Source of the DNA: Ricinus communis
Taxonomy: Eukaryota > Streptophyta > Magnoliopsida > Malpighiales > Euphorbiaceae
Direction of reading: 5' to 3'
Assembly (NCBI RefSeq): GCF_019578655.1
Contig: NC_063257.1
Coordinates: forward strand, 15,190,001 to 15,254,000
DNA: 64,000 nucleotides
Under the pieces are notes generated by a model, which saw only the letters and a program-made list of their open reading frames with translations, was not told the origin of the DNA and did not search any database. Positions 1 to 12,959 of this stretch are shown in pieces; the stretch's first letter is position 1, and every line of letters starts with the position of its first letter. The position numbers and the translations under genes are program-made.

Positions 1-750
1 GATGGAGGAATTCCAATAACCAAGGTCCACCAGGATATCAGAGGTTGCATCAGCAACAACCTATGCATTTTGTTCCCCATCAACTAGGAGGTAGTCAAGA
101 GAAGAAGCCTAGCTTGGAAGAGTTGATGACGAAGTCCATTGCAACTTCAGATAACAGATTTCAACAAACAGACACTGCCATTCGGAATCAACAAGCTTCA
201 ATTCAGAACTTGGAAACTCAAATTGGGCAATTGTTTAGGATGATGGCTGAGAGGCAGCCGGGCACGCTTCCAAGTAACACAGAGTCTAATCTAAGGGAGC
301 ATGCCAAAGCAATTACTTTGAGATCAGGTAAGGAACTTCCTAGTCCATTTATGCCTTTTACTAATGATGATTCTGATGTGCAGGTCGATGAGTTGAAAAA
401 AGGAAGACAAGCCTGAGGAGAAAGGAAAGGAAGTAGTTGAAGAGAAGAAGGATTCAAAGAAGATCCCTTTGAGGCCATACCAACCTCCCATTCCATATCC
501 TGAAAAACTCAAATAGGATAAAGTTGATCAGCAATTCGGTAAGTTTTTAGATCTTTTAAACAATTACAGATTAACTTGCCTTTTGTTGAAGCTATTTCAC
601 AGATGCCAAAGTATGCGAAGTTTTTAAAGGAGATTCTAAGCAACAAGAGGAAGTTAAAAGCTTTGGGATTGGTGACCTTGAATGTAGAATGCTCAGCAGT
701 GTTTCAGAGCAAGATTCCAGTCAAACGATGTGACCTAGGGAGCTTACTAT
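1..750 (+). pseudogene. Ty3/gypsy (Athila-like) gag C-terminus and protease N-region, fragment
   Basis: Open at 45-416, then broken by frameshifts and stops. The protein has the linker typical of Athila-like Gag (KKPSLEELM, a run of NRFQQTD/QNLETQIGQL, then the conserved ITLRSGKEL box). A second frame (576-754) holds the block before the protease catalytic site (LPFVEAISQMPKYAKFLKEI, LSNKRKL). It aligns by eye with 33050-33650 of the element at 28805-38994. Similarity stops near 745, just before the DLGAS catalytic motif should appear, and unrelated sequence follows. The window edge cuts the left side. This is a dead retrotransposon piece, not a host gene. Confidence 0.85.
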
Positions 751-759
751 ACTCTTTTT

Positions 760-1640
760 GATTTGGGTGTGTGGAATAGGGTCATTAGTACTTTTTGGTG
801 TTTTGGCATCATGGATAGAGAGAAAGTCAGCTAAGATTTTTATGTATATGGATATGTGGGGGGTGGAGATTGTGAGAGAAAGTGAAAAGACAAATATGAA
901 TTTATATAGGTTTTAGGGTTTAAATGAAGGGTAAGATGTATTTAAGGTTAGAGATTGAGGGTTAGTATCACCATATCATTTGATAAACTTTATCTGAAAT
1001 GACATTACAAATGGAAAGGCCTTGCCTCGCCTCGAATACGCTACCGCTAAGCTTGAGCTCACAAGTTTAGCCCGAACGAGTGCGAGCTGCCTAAACATGG
1101 GTGAGGTTGGTCACGCTGGCTAAGCCTGAGCTAGCACGAGTCGAGCTTGAACATCCGCTGAGGTCACCGACTAGCCTTTGCCTAAGCTTACGTGAGTCGA
1201 GCCCCAACATGCGACTTTCATGCACTTTGCTAAAGTATGGTTTTTGGGTTCCACGGCTTTAGGTTTCCATCCGAGGTTGTTTCATAGGTTTAACACGTTT
1301 TATTCATTCAAAAGCATTCCACTAACTAAAATGTCTCACCATTAAGCTTATAAAGATTTTGATTTGCAAACATTTGGTGCTATTGTATTCGCAATTTTCT
1401 AGTATTGATGAGGTCTTGTATTTCATGTTTTGCATATATAGTTGTAGGTATGGTGTCCGGTGCTTGTGTAATTTTCAACAGGTTTGGCTCAGACAAGGTG
1501 CTAGTGGTTCGTGGGTTTCAAGGTAATGAGTTAAAGGTGCCATTTTGCACCGCCTTTCAAATATTTTCAAGAGGTCGCTTGAAATTGAGAACCTCCTCGG
1601 TTCTTGGACAACATTCACATCAAGAGTTTTCTCCTCTAGC
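760..1640. other. Unassigned repeat-like DNA, possible LTR fragment
   Basis: No coding frame is convincing; the 79-residue frame at 1405-1644 matches nothing I know. A TATA-like stretch (tttatatagg, about 900-910) lies beside a GGGTTT run. About 1020-1215 is clearly more GC-rich and repeats words such as gagct, cgagc and tgagc. A truncated LTR that replaced the end of the gag-protease fragment would explain this, but no TG...CA ends or target duplication were found. Confidence 0.3.
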
Positions 1641-1689
1641 TTGATAATTCATCCTTCCGCCAGTCAACATTTTTCCTATTATCATTCTC

Positions 1690-2500
1690 AATTTCTTTAA
1701 CTTGAAGCGCATCATCATATGTCAAACCAAGTCTGAATAACATTTTCAACCACCATACGAACTTGGTCCTTCTCAAAAGGTTTATTTTTCATCAACCCAA
1801 ACTTTATTCCTCCACCTAGTTAAGAAATTAGAGAAGGGTTCATTCAACTTTGCTTAGTGACTCAAGATCTCTTATTGAAAGTTCAATATGAGTGCTATAG
1901 TCATATCGCTAACAAAAGAGTTATACACAACCGCAATTCAGGTTTAGTGAACCTTTCTAAGCCGTGATACCAGCACACAAAGAGTCCTTCTAAGGACAAT
2001 ATAAATAGCTTGAAAATTGATCTTACTCACTGAGTAGTTCCCATGATAGCAACATAATTTTTCAAATGAACCTTTGAATCATGAGTCCTATTAAACTTGT
2101 TCATCTCTGCATTCTCAACTTAGCATGTAGCTTGTCTTCACTCACAAGACCAATTCATCAAAGTCAAGTCAGTCTAAACCCTTGATTTCTAGCATCCTCA
2201 GATTGTCGCCTTGCACTCAAGTCTATCACAACCTTATTATGGGCAAGGGCAATCTCCTTCTTAGCTTGTTCTAGCGCATTCCTCCTAGCAAGATCTTTGG
2301 ATTAGCAAGCAGTTAGCCAGGGCAACAATGTAGCTTCAACAAAGAATAGTGATCGGGTCAATAGTAGCAAGGGATTACCTATGGTGTGGAGGCATTAGGT
2401 GCAACCTGAGCACCACGAGACTTGGTTTGCAGCCATTCCAAACAAAAGTTATTAGAGCTTTCATAATCACACCCCTCGTGTCATCGATAATCGCATTCTC
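1690..2500 (-). pseudogene. Ty3/gypsy Tat-type gag, decayed
   Basis: Reading the minus strand through several frameshifts gives pieces of a plant retrotransposon Gag core: a block like VAIMGTTQ...LSLEGL...WYHGLE near 1900-2060, then KNKPFEKDQVRMVVENV near 1730-1800, followed by a decayed tail. The order matches the PF03732-type gag domain of Tat/Ogre-like elements. No open frame survives. Gag would form the virus-like particle; this copy cannot. The likely 5' leader and LTR lie to the right. Confidence 0.6.
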
Positions 2501-2599
2501 GAGGATCTCGACATCCCGCCATTAGCTCTCTCATTGGCCATTTCTGTATAGCTTTAGTCCCGCTCATAAGATTGATGCCTTGGTCTTTTTGTACTCTAA

Positions 2600-5500
2600 C
2601 ACTGACCGAACTTCAATGAAATTGGTATCCTTCAAATTTACAACTTTCTTTGTCTTTTCCAACCCAAAGGAGAATCTATATGGCTTCAAAACAAAGAGTT
2701 ATAATGATACATAAGATATACATGGTATGCATGATGCACGATAATGCACAAGATCAAGGATTAGCAATCATAAAGAGATTCACAAAGTACTATATAATCA
2801 TCCTTCCAACCTTATCATTACCAAGACACCTGCTCAAAGTGAGTCTGCTTTTCCTTAGGATTTTGGACCTGGCCATCAATGTGGGATTGTAGTCCCAATG
2901 CGCGTGCAAAAGCTCTAAAAGCATATTAAAACAAACAAGGTGATATTTTTCAATGTAAGTGTAAAGCTTGCATATTTTTGGTTTAATCACATGTTTTAGG
3001 CCAAAGCCTCCAAGATGTGGGCTTAAGCACTTATAAGGAAAAATATCTCACATATGAAGCAATTGGATTCCTAGAGAGATTACTACGCCATTACCACGGG
3101 TGAATCATGAGTAAGGATAAAAGGCTCCCACAAGTAAAAATATCATTCCTTTGCTCATCTTCCTAATCAAGGGTCTATGGATGAAGGATACTTACTTATT
3201 ACTGTGAATGATGATTATCCAAAGGTCGAACTCTAAGGTTCAAGTGGAACCACGTAACTACTAACCGACGCCATCGTAGCTATAGGACTAAGCATAATAT
3301 GTGAATATGGTGTAATGATGCAAGAATAACTCGTTAAATAATAAAATTAAAAATAAGGATACACTAAAAGTCGCCTTTTATCCTTAATGAGTTACCACCG
3401 TAAGCAGCGATTTTAACACACTTAAGTGTATACAATGATCACGATATCGCAAAACTTTTCAACCTAATCAGAACATGCTAACTAGTCACAAAACTAGCAT
3501 GTAGAAAGTGAGTGCCACCTGTAATTCTCTAACATATTTATTAATTGAGTATGCCTAGATTTCATATGAAGCTTCGCCACATCTAGAGATTGTTCCAACC
3601 CAACTTCCTTATTTATGTATTCCTATTTTTAAATTTATTGTTTAATGTGCTATTCCCTATAAACACAACAATTATACCTCTACAATTAATCACCACAAGA
3701 TGTAAAGTCCACTTAAATCTAGTGCATTTTAGTTGCCTCAATTCCATATGTTTTGTTAGCCTAGTTTTACTTTTCAATAATGCCTCAAGCCCACCTAATC
3801 TAGCCCAATTGCAGCTTTTGCTTTGATCACCAAATTTTTAACCTGTGGATCATCATTTAAGGCCCAATTAGGTCTTCCTATTCTAAGTGAGTCTATTAAT
3901 TAATTTTAGATATGGCACAAGCCTACCACATTTATATGGATTTTAATTTAGGCCCAAATTACCAATATTTAACCTATTGGACTGAATTTACATGCAAAGT
4001 CCAATTTTAGTTTATGTTTAGGTGTTAGGTTTTAATTTTCAATAAAACAATAAATATTAGCTATTCATTCACATAATTAAACAAAAATAAAGCGTAAAAC
4101 GATAATAAGGCTCAAAAATCTCAAAATAGGACAACTTTAAGAAAACTAGCAAGGATGATATCATAGAGTCGGTCGGCTCAATGCTTAGCCTGCCGGCTCG
4201 CATTGAGTACATTGGATCTGTGGTTTCCACTGTGCCGAATTTGCTTAATTTTGAGCTCCACTCCCATTTTCTCGAGGTTCATGCATAAAAAGACACAGAA
4301 ACAGTTAATATACATGCAATAACATAAAAATAAATTATTTCTAGGGCAAAGAAACTCACATTAATTAAATAGCCTACTTACAATAAGTAATACTTCCTAA
4401 GATTATCAATTTCAATACCCAAAAACTTAACATGATAAAACATGCAAAATCATGGTAAAAACATGGATCTAAATCATATAAAACATAGAATAACATCTAA
4501 AGCAATCATATATAAACCCTAGTATGTTTCTAATAACACGAAATCATAAAAAGGATAAAGAAGATCCCGATGATGTTGGATTTAGGAACCCTCAGTTGTC
4601 ACCAGATTGTAGATCCTCGAGTCTCGTGATGAGGAGGAGGTTGAATCAAATATTGGATAGGAATCCAGATTGTTTAGGATTTGTGTTTGTGATTTTGAAA
4701 GTATGATGAATCGCCTAATACTTACGCTATTCTTTATTAGTTGCCAAAAGTAATATTCTTAGTTGTTGTAAATTGCTATCATTGCTAAGAATTTCTAATC
4801 CTAGACTCAAAGCCTCTCTTTATATTTATAGAAGAATGATTTGGAAACCCTAGATAGTCTTCTTGATATACGCTCTCAATTCGATGATATCAATAATTAA
4901 AAAGAATTATTTTAGATTTGTCGGTGTTTTATCGATAAATACCAAATAAATCTTTAAAACCATTTTAAATTTGAATTATTATCAATAAGATGTTCTAGAA
5001 ATTGTATATGCATTAATTTTGGTATTTTAAATAGAAAAAACACACGAAACGATGTTGAATATCAAAATTGGGACCAATCGAGACTATGTGAGTAAATCGA
5101 CTTTACACAGAGTCGATTACCTACATAGCTAACCAACTCTATGTTGAGCCAATTAGCTCGGTGCAACCGATTCAGCTATACGTAGTGCTGATTGCCCCAA
5201 GGGGCCAAAAGTTTTAAAAAATTTACATTTTAGTCCTTGAACTTTTAAAATCTTCAATTTCACTCCTCAAACTTAATTTTTTCTCACAATTTAGTCCAAA
5301 TTGATTTCAGAAAATTTTTGGTTCGATTATTCACAACCCCAATTAGGACTTGGTCGCCCTTGACCTATCGAGAATCAAGAAAAGTAGTAACTTTCATTAT
5401 CGATTTTCCATAATCCCCGATATACATATTTGAAAACAGTCGACACTGGCAAACTAGCAGAGTTGTTCAACATGTCCCGCTTGAGGTACTTTCCTATTTC

Positions 5501-6030
5501 GCAAGTGTGTACATCACCCTTCATTGATGTCCTGCTGATAAGAAGGAAAGGGGTATACCGTTGGGTTAGGATGGTTAGTTTTGCTTCGATGCCTAATTTT
5601 TATTGATTTCTCCTCGCGAGGTGGAGATATCCGATTATCGCATCATTCCAAGTGGAGAGCGAGGCTAATTGAGTTCTAGCGATTTTGGCTAAAACCATTA
5701 TGGGTTAGACATGTTCAAAATCCATCAACTTTCATCGGCAAATTTCATTCTCTGCAGTATGCAACCAAATATCTATTTTTCCTTTTTCTTTAACACCTTC
5801 ACTTTTGCCTAAGTCGCCTTTTCAAATTTAAACTTAGCGTGCTATTGTCTTAACTTTGCCTAAGTCGCCAATTACCACCCATTTTTCGGATCTACATACC
5901 GAGGGAATTATGAAAACCCCGTGATGAAAGTTACGTGATTTCCTGTCTCAAGACGCAGGACGGTGAACCGAGGTTAAGGTCGAGTTTAATCTAGTCGAAA
6001 TTACCTTTTAATTCAATGTGGAGTTAATCA
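2600..6030 (-). other. Probable old LTR/leader DNA of a Ty3/gypsy element
   Basis: No gene is recognisable in 3.4 kb. The frames at 2650-2892, 3590-3826 and 4524-4706 look random. A minus-strand TATA-like box (TATAAATATA) is near 4808-4820, with repeated agtcggt/gtcgatt words upstream at 4170-4200 and 5085-5190, as in an LTR promoter region. Its position behind the minus-strand gag remnant fits a 5' LTR plus leader. I could not fix TG/CA ends, a primer site or a target duplication. Confidence 0.3.
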
Positions 6031-7526
6031 CGATGGCTTGGTTTACGCAAATGCACAACTAAGGCAAAGGAACTCCATCGATGCGCCAGCATAACGACAA
6101 GTATTAAAGATATCATATCCTCGAAAATGAAATCCTGTAGTTACTACTTTATTCGTTATCTAGCCTAAAATTAATAATGGAGGTTTCTAAATTTACTAAT
6201 GACTAAAAACTAAATTCTAAGTGTAATGCAAGAATGGGAATGATAAAGAGAATAATCAAGACAAGAAAGCAAACCATAGAGGACCTAGACTAGTTAGCAA
6301 CCAAACAAAGGATAACGATTGTTGAGTCTCGATTATGCTTACCGTGGATGGATTCTAAGTCAATTCTTTCCTCTCGAGACAACCAAATTCCTAAACCTAA
6401 GAACCTAAAGTTGGAATCTCTTTCTAAGAATTGATTATTAAGTTAGCCTTAAGCTTTAATCCACCTCTATTAAGCTTTGTTAATTTAATCGACAAATTAA
6501 TTAACCTTATCTCTAAGTTGAAGATTAACTTGTTTGCAACCAAATTTCCAAACTCAATTAGAATTTCTCAATTGCTAAAAGAATTCTATTCTATGAACAA
6601 GAATCAATGCATTCAATGTAACATAAACTAGAATTTCATTATTAATTGCAAAAGAATACAAGAAAAGAAACTCAAATAATCTTAAGAATTCATTACAAAG
6701 CTAACATAGTAAGGAACCCCAACGGGTTCACTAATCTAGCCGCACATGTTCATGTCAATTCAATTACAATGAAAGAATAAAGAAATTGAAATATATACAC
6801 CCTTTTCCTAGATTGGATGAACAATTTCAAAGCCTTGATCCGACCGCAAATGATTTATAGAATTACCTTTTCATCCGCTCCAAAATCCTCTTCAATCTTC
6901 AATCCAATCCCAAGAGTCACAACCGACGTAAAAGGTGGAATCACCTCCGGGATCCTCCTTGAAATGTCTAAAACGCGTGATAGCAAAATTCCGTGGAAGA
7001 CAAAGAGTCAAAATCATCGATTTCCTTTCTTTTTCGGCTCGCTCAATTTATACTATGCCAAAATATGTGTGTTCTCACTGCTCCTCAACACGGCCATGTT
7101 CTGACTGTTGGTCTCCAAATGGCAAAATAAATTGAATCAATCTGCGCGTGTTCTAGCCCGTGTCACCGACATGGTCAGGTTTTCGATCCTAACATGGGTG
7201 TTTTGCCCCTAACCAACACCTGCAGTCACTGGGCGGTTACCCTTGAAAATTGTGTTGCTTCAAAGTGCTTAAGCCACATGGCTCGGAATCAGACGGCCCA
7301 ACACCGGCCTTGTTGACTTCCCAAAAGTTAACCCAAGTTCAAACGGCTCGACACGCTTGCTTTCACCCTAATTGATCTAAAATTACTCAAACACTAATGA
7401 TGACCTATAAAATCTCCTAGAATACAAAAGGACATAAAACACGGTGATCTTCGAATAAATACACAATAAATGCTAAGAAAATGCACAATAATATGCAAGT
7501 AAACATGAGTAAAACTATGCACATCA
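6031..7526 (-). repeat. 3' LTR of the 6031 element
   Basis: Right edge ...atgcacatca; the reverse complement starts TGATGTGCATAGTTTTAC, the same start as the LTR at 28805, so these are one LTR family. Its left edge aligns with 12130 onward in the 5' LTR. The R/U5 part (6045-6720) keeps the family block that includes the words tcgatg...aagtatt and gttatctagcc. Length is about 1.5 kb. U3 (7050-7370) has several copies of the cacgg/ccgtgtt palindrome. Confidence 0.85.
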
Positions 7527-7541
7527 AATCACCCCACACTT
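7527..7541 (-). other. Polypurine tract
   Basis: Immediately right of the 3' LTR the plus strand reads aatcaccccacactt, that is AAGTGTGGGGTGATT on the element strand, abutting the LTR. This is the expected primer for plus-strand DNA synthesis in a gypsy element. Confidence 0.7.
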
Positions 7542-9860
7542 AAGCTTGTGCTTAAGCAATTAATAACTCAACTCATAAAATGCAAGAAGTAAGTCCTCAA
7601 AGTTCATGCCCTTACCTAGGCCACACAACAAATAGTATTCAACACATCTCAAAAGAACTTAATCATAAGTCAACAAATTATCAACATAGAATAGAGATAA
7701 TATCAATGCATAAATAACTTAAACAACAACTCAATAACAAACATAAAAACAAATGCCTAATAGGATCACTCAAGTCACTCAAAGTGTATAAGGTAAGAAA
7801 CAAATCCCTTTAATGCAAATGTAGAAAACCCGCTTACTATAAGTTTGCTCATAATCCTATGTTCGCTAGTGCGTAATAAATGAATACCAAAATCAAGGTC
7901 TTTACTGGTTGTAATGAGGCTAAGGTAACTGTGATGGAGATTTGGGAAAGAAGTGTGAAAATGCCGGAAATTCTTGCAATAAACAACAAGGTATGCTCAA
8001 AGGATTAAATGCCAAAAATATTCACTAAAATCCTAAATTTGTAGAATAACGCTTGGAAATACTATCAATCCAATAAAGAGATAAAGAAATAAGGAATTTT
8101 ATTGTTTTGTTGTTTTATTTTGTTTTTTTTAACTAAACTAGACTAGTTTTATAAGAGAACTATCGCGATACAATTGAATGAAAGAGCAAAAATACAGTTT
8201 GATTAAAGAGAGCATCTAAAATATCAAAAAGAACTTAGTGAAATTACCAATATAGCAAATGGCATTTTAATCCCAAATAAGAGTGAGCAAATCATAAAAA
8301 TTCCAAAGATAAAGGTAAAAGAAAGAAAATGGCTAAGATGTAAAGTGAGTGTAAAGATGAAGAAAATGGGTAAAGGCTCAAACATGGCTAACTAATGGAA
8401 ACACAAAGGTAGGCTGCCAAATGTGGTGAATCCTAAGTTGCCCAGATCATCTCATGGTATTCACAAATTCATGTAACCTTAACAAGCATTACAGAGCAAG
8501 TTCTAGAAGCAAAGCCAAATACAATGCACATTGAAACAAGAAATATAAAGAACAAATGTATAAGGAATGCTCAAAATGGCTCAAAATCTCACATTCGAGT
8601 GTGGCATTAATTGTAATTGGTTCTCAACATCATTAATCGATCATCACTTAAGAAATACATGTGTATGACATAATCAGATTCTAAGTTACAATTCAACAAC
8701 TTAAGAAACAATTAAGTAACACCGTTTAACCCGACAGAGAGTTGATGTATTAAACACCATTAATCGTTTCCAAGGACAATGAACAACAAAGAAAAGTAAC
8801 TACAATTCTATAAATTAAATCACAATCACCTTTAAAAATAGCATACAACTTAAGTGCATAAAACATAGTATCTTAACATCCTAACAATATACATCATCAC
8901 CGATAGCAATTTCTACACATCCAAAAGAAAATCAAAAGAAAGAGAAAGGAATATACGCTTTACTAATTTACACTGAAGAACACAATGTCCTTAGTATAAA
9001 ATGAAGTGGTACCCGCATGGGATGTACAAGCAAAGAAGTTGAAGCAATAAATTCAAGTACATAACATGTATAAAAAAAAGTAAATAAATGTAGAAAATGA
9101 AAGAAAATCTAGTGAAGACTACCCCGATCATCCATCGAAAATGTGAGGAAAATCTGCAAGGCCCCTCTACAGAGCCGAAATCAAAATACAAATAGTAAAT
9201 TCAAAATGAGAATTAAATGATATATGAAAACTAAAACTAAGAAAATGTTCCAAAACCAAAGATCAAAGTGTCAAAACACAAAATAAAAGTGGGTGCCTCC
9301 CAAAAGTGCTTCTTTTTCCCCGAGTCATTTAGCTGACTCTTGACTACCCCCCATGTGCGGTTTAACTTGGCTACGGTCCAATCACCAAAGTTATTGATGT
9401 CGCCCATAAGAATCTTGGATGAGCAATAAGTGTGGCTAATCCTTAGAATGTCAAGAATCCTCTAAGCAAACGCTTTTGTACTACTCAGAGAGGGCATCTC
9501 TCACCCCACAAGCAACTAGAATGGTAGGCAACTTGTTATCCTCATCCAAATATGCATAGTTGAGATGTTGTGGGCTTTTCAACTTGAGGACCTGGTGGTT
9601 CCTCAAGTGATGTCCTCAACTTCAGACACCTACCCTATCAATCATAACAAACTTATCAATATTATTGCTTGGCTCATTTGCTAATAGAAACTCAAGCGCT
9701 CCAAAACTTCCTCATTTGACCTCATGCTCATCTCCCATTGGCAAAGTAACTTCAGAGGGTCTTCAACTAATATCTCCTACAATTGTGTCTCAATAGCATC
9801 ATCAAGTACATTAATAGCATACATAATATCATCATGATCTAAAGACTATCTCATAGAATT
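7542..9860 (-). other. Long 3' noncoding region of the 6031 element
   Basis: 2.3 kb without a usable frame, AT-rich. About 8390-8640 is closely similar to 19750-19980 and, inverted, to 37130-37390 in two other elements (shared words include caagttctagaa and attcatgtaa). The motif near 9290-9350 (gcctccc...cttcttttt..cgagtc) recurs at 20731-20785. Conservation between separate insertions marks this as a family feature, not random filler. Confidence 0.65.
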
Positions 9861-9869
9861 ATTCAAGTC

Positions 9870-10380
9870 AAAAGTGATGCCTCATCCCCGACCCTAAGTT
9901 TTAGCCCATCAAAACATCATAATTGCCCTAGATGTTGCAAGGAAAGGTCTACCTAGAATCAAAGGTACACTACTCCTCATCGTCTATATCTAAGATCATA
10001 AAATCAATTAAAATATAAATTTATCTACTTTTACAAGCACATTCTACAACCCCCGTGATACTTAATGCACTTATAAGCTAATGTATGCTCATCCTAGTGG
10101 GTTTAGTCTCCCACTCCAACTTCTCAAATAGGTTGTACAACATTACATTAATGTTAGCTCCTAAATCATAAAGCATCATTAATAGTTAAGTTACCTATAA
10201 CATAAGGAATAGTAGAACTCCCTAGATCACGTGGCTTTTCCGATAACTTGTTCTAGAAAATTACCTAACATTCATCCATTAGTGTCACATATGCCAAGTC
10301 CTCAAACTTCCCGCGTTAATCTCCATTAAGAACTTTGCATACCTAGCATCAAATAATTTCAACAAAAGGTAAGTTTATAT
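9870..10380 (-). pseudogene. Ty3/gypsy aspartic protease, decayed
   Basis: The minus strand, with stops and shifts, gives NDAL*DLGANINVM, then LFEKLEWETKPTRMSIH, then a decayed IDFMILDID block. This is the same order as the intact protease at 33690-33960 (DLGASINLMP, PTRMSIQLVDR, VDFVVMDIEG). The catalytic triplet is DLG. Several stops make it non-functional. Confidence 0.75.
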
Positions 10381-10639
10381 GCGCTGTTTAAATATATCCA
10401 AATTTACCAAACTACCGCTCAACTTCAGCCCCGCCCAACCTAGTAGGTATAGAATTTGGGATGGTATTCCCTCAAATGGAATCTTCTTTGCTCTTCCTTA
10501 TCTAGTCCCTTCGCCTCGTAGCTTTAACTTCCTACTTGAATCTACCCGCATCAACATCATTATTAGAAACATGAGAAGAACTAAGAATATACTTATCCGA
10601 TCGCAATGGGATTGCATTCACATACTCTCGAGTTAGACT

Positions 10640-11960
10640 CAGACACAGCAGTAGTCCCTGGTTGTTTCCCAGCCTGATCCCAGAAATGACTCCAAATTCG
10701 TATGGAGGCATGCCGATTTCTAAGAGTCGTCTGCTCACTAAAACCTATTCTCCTCAAGTGCGTATTAACTTCATCATCAACTCCTCTAAATGGGCTTTTT
10801 CTTATAGTTTTGAGGAAGTCGAGGGAGAATAGTTTATTCACGGGGCTTGCATTGTGCAACCTCTAAAATCTAGTGGACCTCGGGCGTTGTTATTTTACCA
10901 CTTGAAAGTTAGGATGGTTTCTCCACCCCTTTTTTGGGCTTGTATGTGTTGTCAGTAGGGTTATTCTACCGTCTGGGCACATTTCCCATAATCAACCTGC
11001 TCATGGTTAGCGTAAGAAGATGAAGGAGAAGTAAACATACCTCCCACATTACAGCTTGCACATAATGCGTGCCACCATAAACTCGGGCTGCTTATACCAG
11101 TATGGATCGGCATTAGAGCTTCACGATCTTCTGGCCAAAAGCTCACTGCTGGGTATGAATCTACCCCTGACCACCACTCATTGTCCCTGCTCAGTCCTGT
11201 AAGATCGCCACGATATGTGTTTATGGCCATCTCCTTAATTAAGCATGGGCTTGCTTTAATGCCTTACTATTTATGGCCCCACCTACAATCGCATCCAACA
11301 ACCCGCCTCGGTCGAGTTCAAGCCATTGTAAAAAGTCCGCACCGCATCCATAATGGCAAACCGTGGTATGGGCAACATCTCAACAAGTCATTGTACCTCT
11401 CCACGATCATACATGCTCTCATCATCAAACCGCACAAAAAGAAATATCATTATGCATTTTGCAATCTTAGGTAGGAAAGTACTTATAAAGAAATTTCTCA
11501 TCCAAATAATTCCAGTGGTGATGATGTTGGTCGGTAGGATCAGAAGAATCCTTCGCCTATCCTTCAAGGAAAATGGAAACAGATAAGTAGAATCGCATCA
11601 TCGATAGTTCCATTTATCTTAAAGGTGTCACAAATCTCCAAGAAGTTTGCAATATGGGTGTTAGATTCTTCATCAAGCCCCAAACTATACACTTTGCCGC
11701 ACCATTTGAATGACATTTGCTTAATTTTAAAATTATTCGCTACAACAGTGACCTCAATATACTAGTGCGCCCCTTCCGTAGAAGGTCTAGCAAACTTGTA
11801 CATCATCTTGTTTGCTTCAATACATTGTTGTTGCTGCCTCCCATATTTAATGTGTATGGACAGAATCTCAATTTGCTCCTCCTCCATGTCTAATCACTTC
11901 CTTAGTCACTCGAGGATCGCCTCCTCGTTCTAAAGAGGGTCTACTAGGTAGGATTAGAAC
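10640..11960 (-). pseudogene. Ty3/gypsy gag, decayed (Athila-like)
   Basis: Frames broken by many stops still read, from N to C: EANKMMYKFARPS, VVANNFKIKQMSFKW, ANFLEICDTFKINGT, YLDEKFLYKYFPT, VRTFYNGLNS and KGWRNHPNFQ. All are landmarks of the Athila-type Gag seen again in the element at 28805. The C-terminal linker is at 10690-10860. The Gag start would lie near 11880, beside the primer site at 12108-12124. Confidence 0.8.
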
Positions 11961-12107
11961 TGTGGTCATAAACTACCCGAATAAAGAAGGCAACAACAAC
12001 CCAAACAAATAAATAAATGAATAACTAAATAAAAAGAAATGATAGAAATAGAAAAGAAATGACTAAAGTAACAAATAGCAAATTTCACTCTAGTATTCAA
12101 ACAAAGG

Positions 12108-12124
12108 TTTCCGGCCAACCGCCA
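12108..12124 (-). other. Primer-binding site (degenerate, tRNA-Asp type)
   Basis: On the element strand it reads TGGCGGTTGGCCGGAAA, five bases after the LTR end. It is a mutated form of the TGGCGCC-TTGCCGGGGA site used by Athila-type elements, seen better preserved at 23506-23523. Confidence 0.65.
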
Positions 12125-12129
12125 AAACT

Positions 12130-12459
12130 TGATGGCTTAATGCAACTACAACTAAGGCAATGAACCATCGATGCAGTTTAGCACAACGGCAAGTATTAAA
12201 ATATCATATCCCCTGAAAGTGAACTCAGAGTTGCTATTTCATTCCTTGTTATCTAGCCTAAAATTAATAATGGAGGTTACTAAATTTCTAATGACTAAAA
12301 CTAAATTCTAAGTGTAATGCCGTAATGAATGAGCAAAGAGAATAATCAAGACAAAAAGCAAACCCAAAGATGACCTAGACTATTTGGTAACCAAACAAAG
12401 GATAATGCATTGCTTTCTGAAATTCAATTATGCTACCTATGATCTGGAGCCTTCCGAAT
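12130..12459 (-). repeat. 5' LTR of the 6031 element, truncated by gap
   Basis: Starts tgatggctt right after the primer site and matches 6031-6370 in order, including the gttatctagcc-aaaattaataatgg block. About 330 bases are readable before the N run; the remaining 1.1 kb would lie in or beyond the gap. Confidence 0.8.
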
Positions 12460-12959
12460 NNNNNNNNNNNNNNNNNNNNNNNNNNNNNNNNNNNNNNNNN
12501 NNNNNNNNNNNNNNNNNNNNNNNNNNNNNNNNNNNNNNNNNNNNNNNNNNNNNNNNNNNNNNNNNNNNNNNNNNNNNNNNNNNNNNNNNNNNNNNNNNNN
12601 NNNNNNNNNNNNNNNNNNNNNNNNNNNNNNNNNNNNNNNNNNNNNNNNNNNNNNNNNNNNNNNNNNNNNNNNNNNNNNNNNNNNNNNNNNNNNNNNNNNN
12701 NNNNNNNNNNNNNNNNNNNNNNNNNNNNNNNNNNNNNNNNNNNNNNNNNNNNNNNNNNNNNNNNNNNNNNNNNNNNNNNNNNNNNNNNNNNNNNNNNNNN
12801 NNNNNNNNNNNNNNNNNNNNNNNNNNNNNNNNNNNNNNNNNNNNNNNNNNNNNNNNNNNNNNNNNNNNNNNNNNNNNNNNNNNNNNNNNNNNNNNNNNNN
12901 NNNNNNNNNNNNNNNNNNNNNNNNNNNNNNNNNNNNNNNNNNNNNNNNNNNNNNNNNNN
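12460..12959. other. Assembly gap, exactly 500 N
   Basis: Unsequenced. The round length suggests a placeholder or estimated size. It separates the truncated 5' LTR from mitochondrial-like DNA, so the left boundary of the mitochondrial insert is not proven by this sequence. Confidence 0.99.

Larger units (their letters stand above)
6031..12459 (-). mobile_element. Athila-like Ty3/gypsy element, minus strand, 5' LTR cut by the assembly gap
   Basis: The layout on the minus strand is 3' LTR 6031-7526, polypurine tract, long noncoding block, decayed protease, decayed gag, primer-binding site (12108-12124) and the start of the 5' LTR (from 12130). The internal region 7527-12129 is 4.60 kb. No RT, RNase H or integrase block is visible, so it is non-autonomous as well as mutated. 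The two LTR starts read cgatggctt (6031) and tgatggctt (12130), so the left terminal dinucleotide is mutated. The right TSD is out of reach because of the N run. Confidence 0.85.
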
